Source of the DNA: Ardenticatenia bacterium
Lineage (GTDB): Bacteria; Chloroflexota; Anaerolineae; Aggregatilineales; Ch27
Length of the DNA stretch: 5,263 nucleotides
Reading direction: 5' to 3'
Assembly: GCA_026983935.1 (NCBI GenBank)
Contig: JALSTC010000058.1
Location: 1 to 5,263, forward strand
How positions within the stretch are numbered: the first letter of the stretch is position 1; each line of letters starts with the position of its first letter. Below are positions 1 through 5,263 of this stretch, piece after piece. Made by a program: the position numbers and the translations under genes. A model generated the notes under the pieces. It was not told the DNA's origin. It saw only the letters and a program-made list of their open reading frames with translations, and ran no database searches.

Positions 1-576
1 CAGATCGAAGAAATGAATGCCGATGTTCATTGCCAGGCCACCGGATTTTTCCGGGTCACCCTTCCAGGAAATATGATACCAGTTGCCCCGCCGCGTGATG
101 TATGTGAGCACGACATCGGCCTTTATGCGATTCTGCTGCCCGTCCAACGCCCGCTTGAGCGCCTGCAAGGCCGGGTGCAGGCGCAGTTGGAGCACGGTAT
201 AAACGCGCTGACCGGTTTCGCTCTCCAATTCAGTCAGCAGATCGAGATTCCAGGGCGAGATGACCAGCGGCTTCTCACAGATCGCGTCTGCACCGCTCCG
301 CAGCGCCATGCGAATGTGGGCATCATGGACATAATTGGGGGAACAGATGCTCAAGTAATGGATGCGGCCTTCTTCAGGGCCGATCCGCAGTTTTTCGATA
401 TGTCGCTGAAATCGTTCTACAGAAGTGAAGAAATGGGCATCAGGGAAATAGCTGTCCAGGATGCCCACTGAGTCGAAAGGATCGACGGCCGCCACCAGCG
501 TATTATTGGTGTCCAGGATTGCCTTCATGTGACGGGGAGCCACGAAACCGGCAGCGCCGATGAGCGCGAAATTCAT
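1..576 (-). CDS. wlbA: WlbA/WbpB-like UDP-N-acetyl-glucosaminuronate 3-dehydrogenase (Gfo/Idh/MocA family), N-terminal 192 residues, cut by window edge
   Basis: The frame is open from an ATG at 576-574 to the left edge, giving 192 codons of a family usually a little over 300 residues long. Residues 5-16 form the Rossmann nucleotide-binding start (LIGAAGFVAPRH). SICSPNYVHDAHIR is at 76-89, the family CEKPL motif is at 100-104 with the expected catalytic lysine K102, LQLRLHP is at 129-135, and LTYITRRGNWYHISWKG is at 157-173. GIHFFD at 186-191 supplies the expected active-site histidine H188. This set of motifs matches WlbA/WbpB rather than general Gfo/Idh/MocA proteins. These cytoplasmic enzymes oxidise the 3-hydroxyl of UDP-GlcNAcA with NAD+, on the way to UDP-2,3-diacetamido-2,3-dideoxy uronic acids used in O-antigen and other surface glycans. 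A PLP aminotransferase and an acetyltransferase normally follow in the pathway and would be expected to the left, outside the window. The start is supported by an upstream AAGGA and by the glycine-rich loop beginning within a few residues. Confidence 0.9.
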   Translation of the reverse strand, partial: MNFALIGAAGFVAPRHMKAILDTNNTLVAAVDPFDSVGILDSYFPDAHFFTSVERFQRHIEKLRIGPEEGRIHYLSICSPNYVHDAHIRMALRSGADAICEKPLVISPWNLDLLTELESETGQRVYTVLQLRLHPALQALKRALDGQQNRIKADVVLTYITRRGNWYHISWKGDPEKSGGLAMNIGIHFFDL

Positions 577-585
577 TGTGGTTTA

Positions 586-590
586 TCCTT
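586..590 (-). promoter_or_regulatory. Ribosome binding site of the wlbA-like gene
   Basis: The minus strand reads AAGGA here, followed by nine bases and then the ATG at 576-574. It is a good Shine-Dalgarno match at normal spacing, and it supports this start codon for the dehydrogenase. One arm of the inverted repeat (593-607) lies immediately upstream. Confidence 0.7.
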
Positions 591-592
591 GT

Positions 593-664
593 GTAAACTA
601 AACACTGACCAGAAGCACAAAGCAGCCGCCCGCCTCATGAGTCAGAGCGCAGCGATTAGTTTAC
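593..664. repeat. Imperfect 15-base inverted repeat flanking the wlbA leader, possible paired operator
   Basis: The plus strand reads GTAAACTAAACACTG at 593-607. The reverse complement of 650-664 is GTAAACTAATCGCTG, so 13 of 15 positions match, including an unbroken run of nine. The arms are separated by 42 bases. The right arm overlaps the candidate -10 box at 658-663. The left arm sits just upstream of the ribosome binding site and is itself partly palindromic (GTGT and ACAC around a 7-base centre at 591-605). An 8-base palindrome CTCATGAG lies between the arms at 634-641. The repeat could be two regulator sites in opposite orientation or a hairpin in read-through mRNA. The presence of the repeat is seen directly; any function is inferred. 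Confidence 0.5.
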
Positions 665-685
665 CAGACTCCGCCGCTGTGTCTA
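658..685 (-). promoter_or_regulatory. Candidate sigma-70-type promoter for the wlbA-like gene
   Basis: On the minus strand, TAGACA (685-680; five of six matches to TTGACA) is followed by a 16-base spacer. TAAACT (663-658; four of six matches to TATAAT) comes next, preceded by a TGn extended -10 element. Transcription would start near 651, leaving a leader of about 75 bases before the ATG. The dehydrogenase lies 138 bases beyond dppB, so its own promoter is plausible. Such matches also occur by chance, and the housekeeping sigma consensus of this organism is unknown. Confidence 0.4.
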
Positions 686-713
686 CTGCATTGCTCCAGA
701 GCAAAACACCGGC
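673..713 (-). repeat. Imperfect hairpin just after the dppB stop codon, possible mRNA 3' end
   Basis: A compact perfect inverted repeat, TTGCTC-CA-GAGCAA, lies at 691-704. Outside it, GTGT (679-682) can pair with ACAC (706-709), and GCCG (673-676) can pair with CGGC (710-713), with a bulge and an internal loop between. The structure starts two bases after the dppB stop. No run of T follows it on the minus strand, so it is not a classical intrinsic terminator. It may protect the 3' end of the transporter mRNA. The inner palindrome lies immediately upstream of the candidate -35 box of the next gene, so it could instead be a protein-binding site. Confidence 0.35.
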
Positions 714-714
714 C

Positions 715-1665
715 TCAGCTTAAGGTAATGCGAGGGTTGAGGATAGAGTACAACATGTCGGCCAGAAAATTGGCAACGAGAATGACCGAAACCGTCACCA
801 TCACAATCGCTTGAATCTGCGGCAGGTTGCGGTTTTCTATCGCTGCGATCAACAGACTACCCAACCCACGATAGCCGTAGACAAATTCAATCACGACCAA
901 CCCACTGATCAGCCATCCTGTGCTGTTGGCGATCACCGTGATAGTCGGAATCAGTGCATTGCGCAGGACATGTTTGATCACGACCACACGGTATGGCAGT
1001 CCTTTGAGCACCGCCGTGCGCACATAATCACGCTTCAACTCTTCTATGACCCCGGCACGAGTCAGGCGCGCAATATAGGCAATCAACACCAGCGTGGCCG
1101 TGATCGCCGGGAGCCAGAGCTTCGGCAGGGCCTCCATAAAGGTCGTTCCCGGCCCAATACCGGACGAACTGGCCGGGAAAAAGTCGCTGTTTCGTGCGAC
1201 GATGTTGATCAGAAACAAACCAGTGACAAATTCGGGCAGGCTGACCACAGAAAGCGAAAGCAGCGAGATCAGGCTATCCAGGAATTTACCTTCGCGCAGT
1301 CCGGCAATCACGCCCAATGTGATGGAGATCGGAACGGCCATTACCAGTGTTACCAACGCCAGCCAGCCCGATTTTTCTGCCCGCTGGAGCACGATCTCCC
1401 GAATATCCTGGCGCGGACTGACGAAGGTTTTTCCCCAATCGCCGCGCGCAAAGTCGCCTACCCAATCCAGATATTGTATGACCAGCGGTTGATCAAGCCC
1501 CAGTTCAACACGTAAAGCAGCCACCTGGTCTTCGCCAGCCTCACGCCCCAGGATAATGCGTGCCACATCACCGGGCAGTACGCGGGTGAGCACAAAAACC
1601 AGCAGGGACGTAAAAATCAACGTGAAAACGAAAAATGCCAGCCGGCGCAGTAAAAAACGTCCCAC
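715..1665 (-). CDS. dppB: Peptide-type ABC importer permease, DppB family
   Basis: This 316-residue protein has the usual DppB/OppB length. It should be one of two integral-membrane subunits that form the translocation path. Six hydrophobic segments are visible at about 9-29, 101-122, 134-157, 183-200, 240-264 and 285-308. A long external loop between the first two holds the family motif GDWG (75-78). The cytoplasmic EAA-type loop that docks on the ATPase is clear at 208-240: EELKRDYVRTAVLKGL followed by HVLRNALIP. The start is GTG at 1665, one base after the TAA of the ATPase gene. AAGGAG at 1681-1676, ten bases upstream and inside the end of the ATPase gene, supports it. Tight packing implies translational coupling. 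DppB normally precedes DppC, but here it is the last transporter gene. The substrate is not predictable. Confidence 0.93.
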   Translation of the reverse strand: MGRFLLRRLAFFVFTLIFTSLLVFVLTRVLPGDVARIILGREAGEDQVAALRVELGLDQPLVIQYLDWVGDFARGDWGKTFVSPRQDIREIVLQRAEKSGWLALVTLVMAVPISITLGVIAGLREGKFLDSLISLLSLSVVSLPEFVTGLFLINIVARNSDFFPASSSGIGPGTTFMEALPKLWLPAITATLVLIAYIARLTRAGVIEELKRDYVRTAVLKGLPYRVVVIKHVLRNALIPTITVIANSTGWLISGLVVIEFVYGYRGLGSLLIAAIENRNLPQIQAIVMVTVSVILVANFLADMLYSILNPRITLS

Positions 1666-1666
1666 G

Positions 1667-3775
1667 TTATCCCTGCTCCTTGCCCATCAGGCCCCATGCT
1701 GTTTCAGCAGCAGGCTGTGCATACGCCTGCTGCTTTGCCTGCAGCTCATCCAGAGGGATATGGCAGCGAATGAAATGACCATTCCCCTCATCTCGCCAGG
1801 GTGGCACCTCGTCCTCACATATCCTGCCGATCTTATGCGGGCAGCGTGTATGAAAACGGCAGCCTGTTGGCAGGTTCCGCGGGCTGGGAATATCGTCGCT
1901 TAAAGGAATAGGCCGGGTGCGCCTTCGGGGGTCCGGAACAGGCAGCGCCGAGACGAGCGCTTCTGTGTAGGGGTGCATGGGTGGCTCAAACAGATCGCGC
2001 CCATAACCCACCTCAAATATCTCGCCAAGATACATCACCGCGACATAATCGGCCAGATAGCTGACAACGGAAAGATCGTGTGAGATAAACAGATAGGCGG
2101 TATCCTGCTCTTCCTGCAGACGGGCAAGTAAATTGAGCACTGCCGCCTGCACGGAAACATCCAGCGAGGACACCGGCTCATCACAGATAATCAGGGCCGG
2201 GTCAGAGGCGAAGGCGCGCGCGATGGCAACACGCTGTTTCTCGCCGCCGCTGAGTTCATCAGGATAGCGAACGGCATAATCTGGCTGCAGATTAACGGCC
2301 CTGAGCAGTCGGCTGACCTCCCGGTCGGCATCCTGACGTGACATCCCAAGCAGCTTCATCAGGGGACGCCGGATAGACTGCCCGACGGTCAGATAGGGAT
2401 TGAGTGAATTCTGTGGATTCTGGAAGATCATCTGCAGACGTGCCAGCACATCCTTACTGCGTTCCCGGACATGATTTCGAATATCCAGCCCCATGAAGGT
2501 GATTTCGCCGCCCGTCCGCTCCGTCAGCCCGATGATCATGCGGGAAAGTGTGGTCTTGCCGCTGCCACTTTCCCCGACCAGCCCCAACGTGCGCCCTTTT
2601 TGCACGCTCAAATTGACGTTATCCACCGCACGTATGGGAAGCGGCGAAGTCCCCCGGAGCAGATCAAACAAACTCCGACGCACGGGGAAATGCTTGGTCA
2701 GCCCGCTGACCGTAAGCAGATGTTCACGCTGCAGGTCTGCAATGGCAATGTCATCAACGCCAGCCTGCGCCTCCGCACTAATACTGACCTCGCCCCGCAG
2801 AATTTCCTGCCACCGATGGCAGCGGATCAAATGTCTTTCAGCGGGCAACTCTAACGGCGGGGGCTGACGACATATTTCGATTGCCAGCGGGCAGCGCGGC
2901 GCATAGACGCATCCCTGCGGCAGTTCCGTCAATGATGGCGGTCGCCCCGGAATGGTGATCAATGCCCGATCGCGCTTGGTTTGACCGGGACGGGGGATGC
3001 TGTTCAACAGCCCAAAGGTGTAGGGATGCAGTGGACGGGCGAACAGATCGTTGACCGTCCCCTCTTCCATTATTTCCCCGGCGTACATCACCGTTACACG
3101 ATCGCAGAGCTGGGCGATAACGCCGAGATTGTGCGTGACGTAAATGGCAGCGGCCTGTTCCTCTCGTATCAGCTTCCTGACAAGATCGAGAATGACAGCC
3201 TCGGTAGTTACATCCAGATTGGTAGTCGGTTCGTCAAGGATCAGCAGTTGGGGCGACGTGATCAGCGCCATCGCAATGACAATGCGCTGCTGCATCCCGC
3301 CACTTAACTCATGAGGATAGCGCTCCAGCAGAGTCTCCGGATCTGCCAGATTCACGCGCTGGAATGCACGGATGACGGCTTCACGAGCAGCCGCACGCCC
3401 CAGACCGGCATGCAGGCGCACGATCTCGGCGACCTGCTCCCCCACACGAATTGACGGGTTCAGAGCAGACATAGGGTGCTGCGGAACAATGCTGACCTGT
3501 GCACCCCAGAGCTTCTGAAGTTCCTGACGGGAGGCATTCGCCAGATCACGCCCCAGAAACTCAATGACACTTCCCGGATCAGTGCGGCCATTCTCGGCCA
3601 GATAGCGGATGATGCCCTGGACAACAGTGGACTTACCAGAACCAGACTCGCCTACAATGCCGTGTATCTGCCCACGCCGCACCCTGACCTGAAAGTCACG
3701 CACAGCAGGCAGCCAGCGGTTGCGCATCCGGTAGCTGATCCCCAGGTTTTCTACCCGCAACACAGTCTCATTCAT
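1667..3775 (-). CDS. Fused double ATP-binding protein (DppD-DppF type) of a peptide-type ABC importer
   Basis: This single 702-residue protein contains two complete ATPase domains, where most Dpp/Opp systems use two proteins. Domain 1 has Walker A GESGSGKST 42-50, Q-loop Q99, signature LSGGMQQR 157-164, Walker B ending in DEP 181-183, D-loop NLD 186-188 and switch histidine H215. Domain 2 has Walker A GESGSGKTT 401-409, Q452, LSGGEKQR 508-515, DEP 532-534, SLD 537-539 and H566. Both sites therefore look catalytically intact. Each domain ends in the oligopeptide-transporter C-terminal region with four cysteines: C289, C295, C302, C319 and C639, C645, C653, C671. A hydrophilic linker joins them at about 321-352. 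It resembles GsiA, the fused ATPase of glutathione import, in domain order but is longer. ATG at 3775 lies 3 bases after the dppC stop, with no strong Shine-Dalgarno beyond GGTGA overlapping that stop, which suggests coupled translation. The protein acts on the inner face of the membrane, energising both permeases. Confidence 0.95.
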   Translation of the reverse strand: MNETVLRVENLGISYRMRNRWLPAVRDFQVRVRRGQIHGIVGESGSGKSTVVQGIIRYLAENGRTDPGSVIEFLGRDLANASRQELQKLWGAQVSIVPQHPMSALNPSIRVGEQVAEIVRLHAGLGRAAAREAVIRAFQRVNLADPETLLERYPHELSGGMQQRIVIAMALITSPQLLILDEPTTNLDVTTEAVILDLVRKLIREEQAAAIYVTHNLGVIAQLCDRVTVMYAGEIMEEGTVNDLFARPLHPYTFGLLNSIPRPGQTKRDRALITIPGRPPSLTELPQGCVYAPRCPLAIEICRQPPPLELPAERHLIRCHRWQEILRGEVSISAEAQAGVDDIAIADLQREHLLTVSGLTKHFPVRRSLFDLLRGTSPLPIRAVDNVNLSVQKGRTLGLVGESGSGKTTLSRMIIGLTERTGGEITFMGLDIRNHVRERSKDVLARLQMIFQNPQNSLNPYLTVGQSIRRPLMKLLGMSRQDADREVSRLLRAVNLQPDYAVRYPDELSGGEKQRVAIARAFASDPALIICDEPVSSLDVSVQAAVLNLLARLQEEQDTAYLFISHDLSVVSYLADYVAVMYLGEIFEVGYGRDLFEPPMHPYTEALVSALPVPDPRRRTRPIPLSDDIPSPRNLPTGCRFHTRCPHKIGRICEDEVPPWRDEGNGHFIRCHIPLDELQAKQQAYAQPAAETAWGLMGKEQG
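1676..1681 (-). promoter_or_regulatory. Ribosome binding site of dppB inside the ATPase gene
   Basis: The minus strand reads AAGGAG, a six-base Shine-Dalgarno match. It encodes part of the last codons of the ATPase fusion (Lys-Glu near the C-terminus). Ten bases separate it from the GTG start of dppB at 1665. It decides the choice of this GTG as the start. Confidence 0.75.
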
Positions 3776-3778
3776 CGG

Positions 3779-4714
3779 TCACCCGCGCTTCTGTACAATA
3801 CGTTTAATGCCATCCGAGGTCAGATTCACACCGACGACAAGCAAGGCGATCGCTGCTGCCGGATAAGCCAGCGCCCACGGGGCCACCTGATAGATTCGCC
3901 GGTTTTCATTGACCATCAGCCCCCAATCTGGAGAAGGTGGCCTTGCGCCCGCCCCCAGAAACCCCAATGACGCAACCAGAAAGATAGCATACGAAAATCG
4001 CAGCGAGGCTTCCACTACGAGCGCCGGCACCACTGATGGCAGGATTTCCCGAAAGATGATGTACACCCGTGATTCGCCGCGAATCTGCGCCGCCTGTACG
4101 AATTCGCGCGTTTTTACTTCTAACGTGCTGCTGCGTATCACGCGGGCCACAATTGGCACATACACCAGCGCAATAACCAGCAGCACACTGCTGTCAGCCA
4201 GAAGCGCCTGCCAGCTACCCGCCACAAAATCAAGATTCTTAACCACACCAAGCACCACCAGTGCGATAAGCAAAGCAGGCAGCGCCAGAAAGGCATCAAT
4301 AGCACGGCTGATAACCTCGTCCAGCAGGCCGCCTTGATAGCCGATGAACAGGCCAACCGCAGCCCCGAGAACCACGGCGATCAGTGTTCCGGTTCCAGCC
4401 GTAACAAAAATGCTCTGCGTGCCTAGCATCACCCGGCTGAAAACATCACGCCCCAGTGCGTCCGTGCCAAAAGGATGCCCCGCCCCGGGAGCCAGCAGCG
4501 GGAGGGCACTCTGGTCATTCGCAGCATAGGGGGCAATGATCGGGCCAAGTACAGCCAGCAGCAGGAACAGCAGCACGATTACCGCCCCCAGACCAGATTG
4601 AAGCTGGCCAAAAAGCAGGCGCAAAAACTCAGTTGTAGCGGCAATGCTGTGATTCAGCGGTTTGCTTTTCCGGGAGGAAGCTTCGGTTTCTGTAATCTGT
4701 TCGGCCTGAGCCAT
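3779..4714 (-). CDS. dppC: Peptide-type ABC importer permease, DppC family
   Basis: This 311-residue protein fits the DppC/OppC family and should pair with the DppB-type protein as the second membrane subunit. A polar N-terminal tail of about 40 residues precedes the first membrane segment (42-63). Further hydrophobic segments lie near 103-125, 136-158, 176-194, 226-254 and 281-299. Family motifs are FGTDALGRDVFSR at 82-94, the ATPase-docking loop REFVQAAQIRGES at 203-215 followed by REILPSVVPALVV at 222-234, and SLGFLGAGARPPSPDWG at 249-265. The ATG at 4714 is the only reasonable start, because an in-frame TGA lies 18 bases upstream. Its Shine-Dalgarno is poor (only AGG, 12 bases away). It is the first gene after the binding protein, across a 95-base gap with a hairpin, and ends 3 bases before the ATPase fusion. 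Substrate unknown. Confidence 0.94.
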   Translation of the reverse strand: MAQAEQITETEASSRKSKPLNHSIAATTEFLRLLFGQLQSGLGAVIVLLFLLLAVLGPIIAPYAANDQSALPLLAPGAGHPFGTDALGRDVFSRVMLGTQSIFVTAGTGTLIAVVLGAAVGLFIGYQGGLLDEVISRAIDAFLALPALLIALVVLGVVKNLDFVAGSWQALLADSSVLLVIALVYVPIVARVIRSSTLEVKTREFVQAAQIRGESRVYIIFREILPSVVPALVVEASLRFSYAIFLVASLGFLGAGARPPSPDWGLMVNENRRIYQVAPWALAYPAAAIALLVVGVNLTSDGIKRIVQKRG

Positions 4715-4741
4715 GAGAGTACTTTGCCTGGATCATGAAGG

Positions 4742-4776
4742 GCAGAGGCAGGTACAACACGGCGACCTGCCCCTGC
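4742..4776 (-). repeat. Strong intercistronic hairpin between the binding-protein gene and dppC
   Basis: The minus strand has GCAGGGGCAGGT (4776-4765), an 11-base loop (4764-4754) and ACCTGCCTCTGC (4753-4742). All twelve positions can pair in RNA, eleven as Watson-Crick pairs and one as G-U. It starts 33 bases after the binding-protein stop and ends 27 bases before the dppC start. No T run follows it, so it is not a standard terminator. In other ABC operons such a structure after the binding-protein gene shields the upstream mRNA from 3' exonucleases or causes partial termination, raising binding protein over permease. That role is inferred here. Confidence 0.65.
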
Positions 4777-4809
4777 TATGAAGTCAGAACTCAAATACTA
4801 TCGGCAGCG

Positions 4810-5263
4810 CTATACAGTGGCTCGGTGCAGGTTTGTCCGTCCGGCGAAGGGGTGTAGTTCCACACCTTCCACATTCTCCGCCCAGACGCCAAACTGGGCG
4901 AAGAAGTAGGGAATGATCACCGGGCCGCGTTCGATCAGAATGCGCTGGATTTCGTGATAGGCCGCGACTCGCTCATCCTGGTCAAGTGAAGACCCGGCAA
5001 TTTCGATCTGCTCATCCAGTTCTGGATCGCTGAAGTGCGCCTCATTCCAGACTGCGCCGCTCTTATACGCCAGATCAAGATAGATCTGGGGGATAGGCCG
5101 CGACCCCCAGGGTGTGATACCCAGATCAACTTCCAGCCAGCCATTATCGGCGTAGTAGACAGCTTCTTCCTGAGGTTCGATAGTGATGCGGATTCCGGCT
5201 TCTTCCCACTGGGCGGCGAGTGCCTCCGCAAGCGCAACGCGATCCGGCAGATTTGGCACGAAC
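4810..5263 (-). CDS. Extracytoplasmic solute-binding protein, family 5 (peptide/oligopeptide type), C-terminal 150 residues, cut by window edge
   Basis: The frame is open from the right edge to a TAG at 4812-4810, giving the last 150 residues of a protein usually over 500 long. The signal peptide and lipobox, if any, lie outside. Typical C-terminal family 5 features are present: an amphipathic start AEALAAQWEEAGI, a DLGITPWGSRPIPQIYLDL stretch, NEAHFSDPELDEQI, DERVAAYHEIQRILIERGPVIIPYF and a final strand region with NVEGVELHPF. The in-frame GTG at 5259 is internal, since the homology runs through it to the edge. The protein should capture the substrate outside the membrane and deliver it to the DppB/DppC pair. 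It is the first visible gene of the importer operon. The family also binds nickel chelates, sugars and antibiotics, so peptide import is not proven. Confidence 0.9.
   Translation of the reverse strand, partial: FVPNLPDRVALAEALAAQWEEAGIRITIEPQEEAVYYADNGWLEVDLGITPWGSRPIPQIYLDLAYKSGAVWNEAHFSDPELDEQIEIAGSSLDQDERVAAYHEIQRILIERGPVIIPYFFAQFGVWAENVEGVELHPFAGRTNLHRATV

Noticed and set aside
13..471. A 152-codon open frame on the plus strand at the left edge
   Set aside because: The opposite strand encodes unmistakable WlbA/WbpB motifs over the same bases, so this frame is a shadow.
529..723. A 64-codon plus-strand frame crossing the gap between the dehydrogenase and dppB
   Set aside because: It starts with GTG inside the dehydrogenase gene, has no clear ribosome binding site or recognisable domain, and covers the gap holding the candidate promoter and repeats.
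811..1515. A 234-codon open frame on the plus strand
   Set aside because: It lies wholly antisense to the clear DppB permease gene. Its translation is rich in Gln, Arg, His and Asp without any recognisable domain, as expected for a shadow frame.
2471..2867. Two overlapping plus-strand frames of 124-127 codons
   Set aside because: Both are antisense to the second half of the ATPase fusion, have low-complexity composition and show no family motifs.
3476..3970. A 164-codon plus-strand frame spanning the dppC-ATPase junction
   Set aside because: It is antisense to two well-supported genes and its translation resembles no known protein.
4715..4736. A second ATG at 4736-4734 as an alternative dppC start or leader peptide
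   Set aside because: It is out of frame with dppC and has no Shine-Dalgarno in front of it.
4475..4738. An 87-codon plus-strand frame reaching into the 95-base gap
   Set aside because: It is antisense to the N-terminal part of DppC, and its translation has no recognisable domain.
4742..4776. Intrinsic terminator after the binding-protein gene
   Set aside because: The stem is strong, but the bases after it on the transcribed strand are CCTTCATG rather than a run of T. Full termination would also cut off the permeases.
1..5263. CRISPR array, insertion sequence, tRNA, riboswitch or phage element
   Set aside because: I saw no regularly spaced repeats, transposase motifs, tRNA-like cloverleaf or integrase. 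Coding sequence fills nearly all of the window and the gaps are too small to hold such elements.

Overview
The window carries the 3' part of a peptide/oligopeptide-type (Dpp/Opp superfamily) ABC importer operon and the start of a sugar-nucleotide dehydrogenase gene. Every gene lies on the minus strand, so transcription runs from right to left. The organism is a bacterium of moderate to slightly high GC content. The ATPase fusion and the style of the binding protein recall Chloroflexota (Anaerolineae-like) genomes. That placement is a guess from general resemblance, since no rRNA or marker gene is present.

Layout in transcription order: (1) 5263-4810, C-terminal half of a family 5 extracytoplasmic solute-binding protein, cut by the window edge; (2) 4809-4715, a 95-base gap with a strong 12-bp hairpin; (3) 4714-3779, a DppC-type permease; (4) 3775-1667, one 702-residue protein that fuses the DppD-type and DppF-type ATPases; (5) 1665-715, a DppB-type permease; (6) 714-577, a 138-base gap holding an imperfect hairpin, a candidate sigma-70-type promoter, a 15-base imperfect inverted repeat and a ribosome binding site; (7) 576-1, the first 192 residues of a WlbA/WbpB-like UDP-N-acetylglucosaminuronate 3-dehydrogenase, cut by the left edge.

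The transporter genes make a complete importer: a binding protein outside the membrane, two different permeases in it, and one polypeptide supplying both nucleotide-binding sites. Gaps of 3 and 1 bases between dppC, the ATPase fusion and dppB point to one mRNA with coupled translation. The order A-C-DF-B differs from the usual A-B-C-D-F. The dehydrogenase has its own apparent promoter region and probably begins a separate cell-surface polysaccharide (2,3-diamino-glucuronate) gene set that continues off the left edge. The transported substrate cannot be read from this sequence. I found no rRNA, tRNA, CRISPR array, insertion sequence or phage feature. Apart from the two structured intergenic regions and the ATPase fusion, the region looks ordinary.
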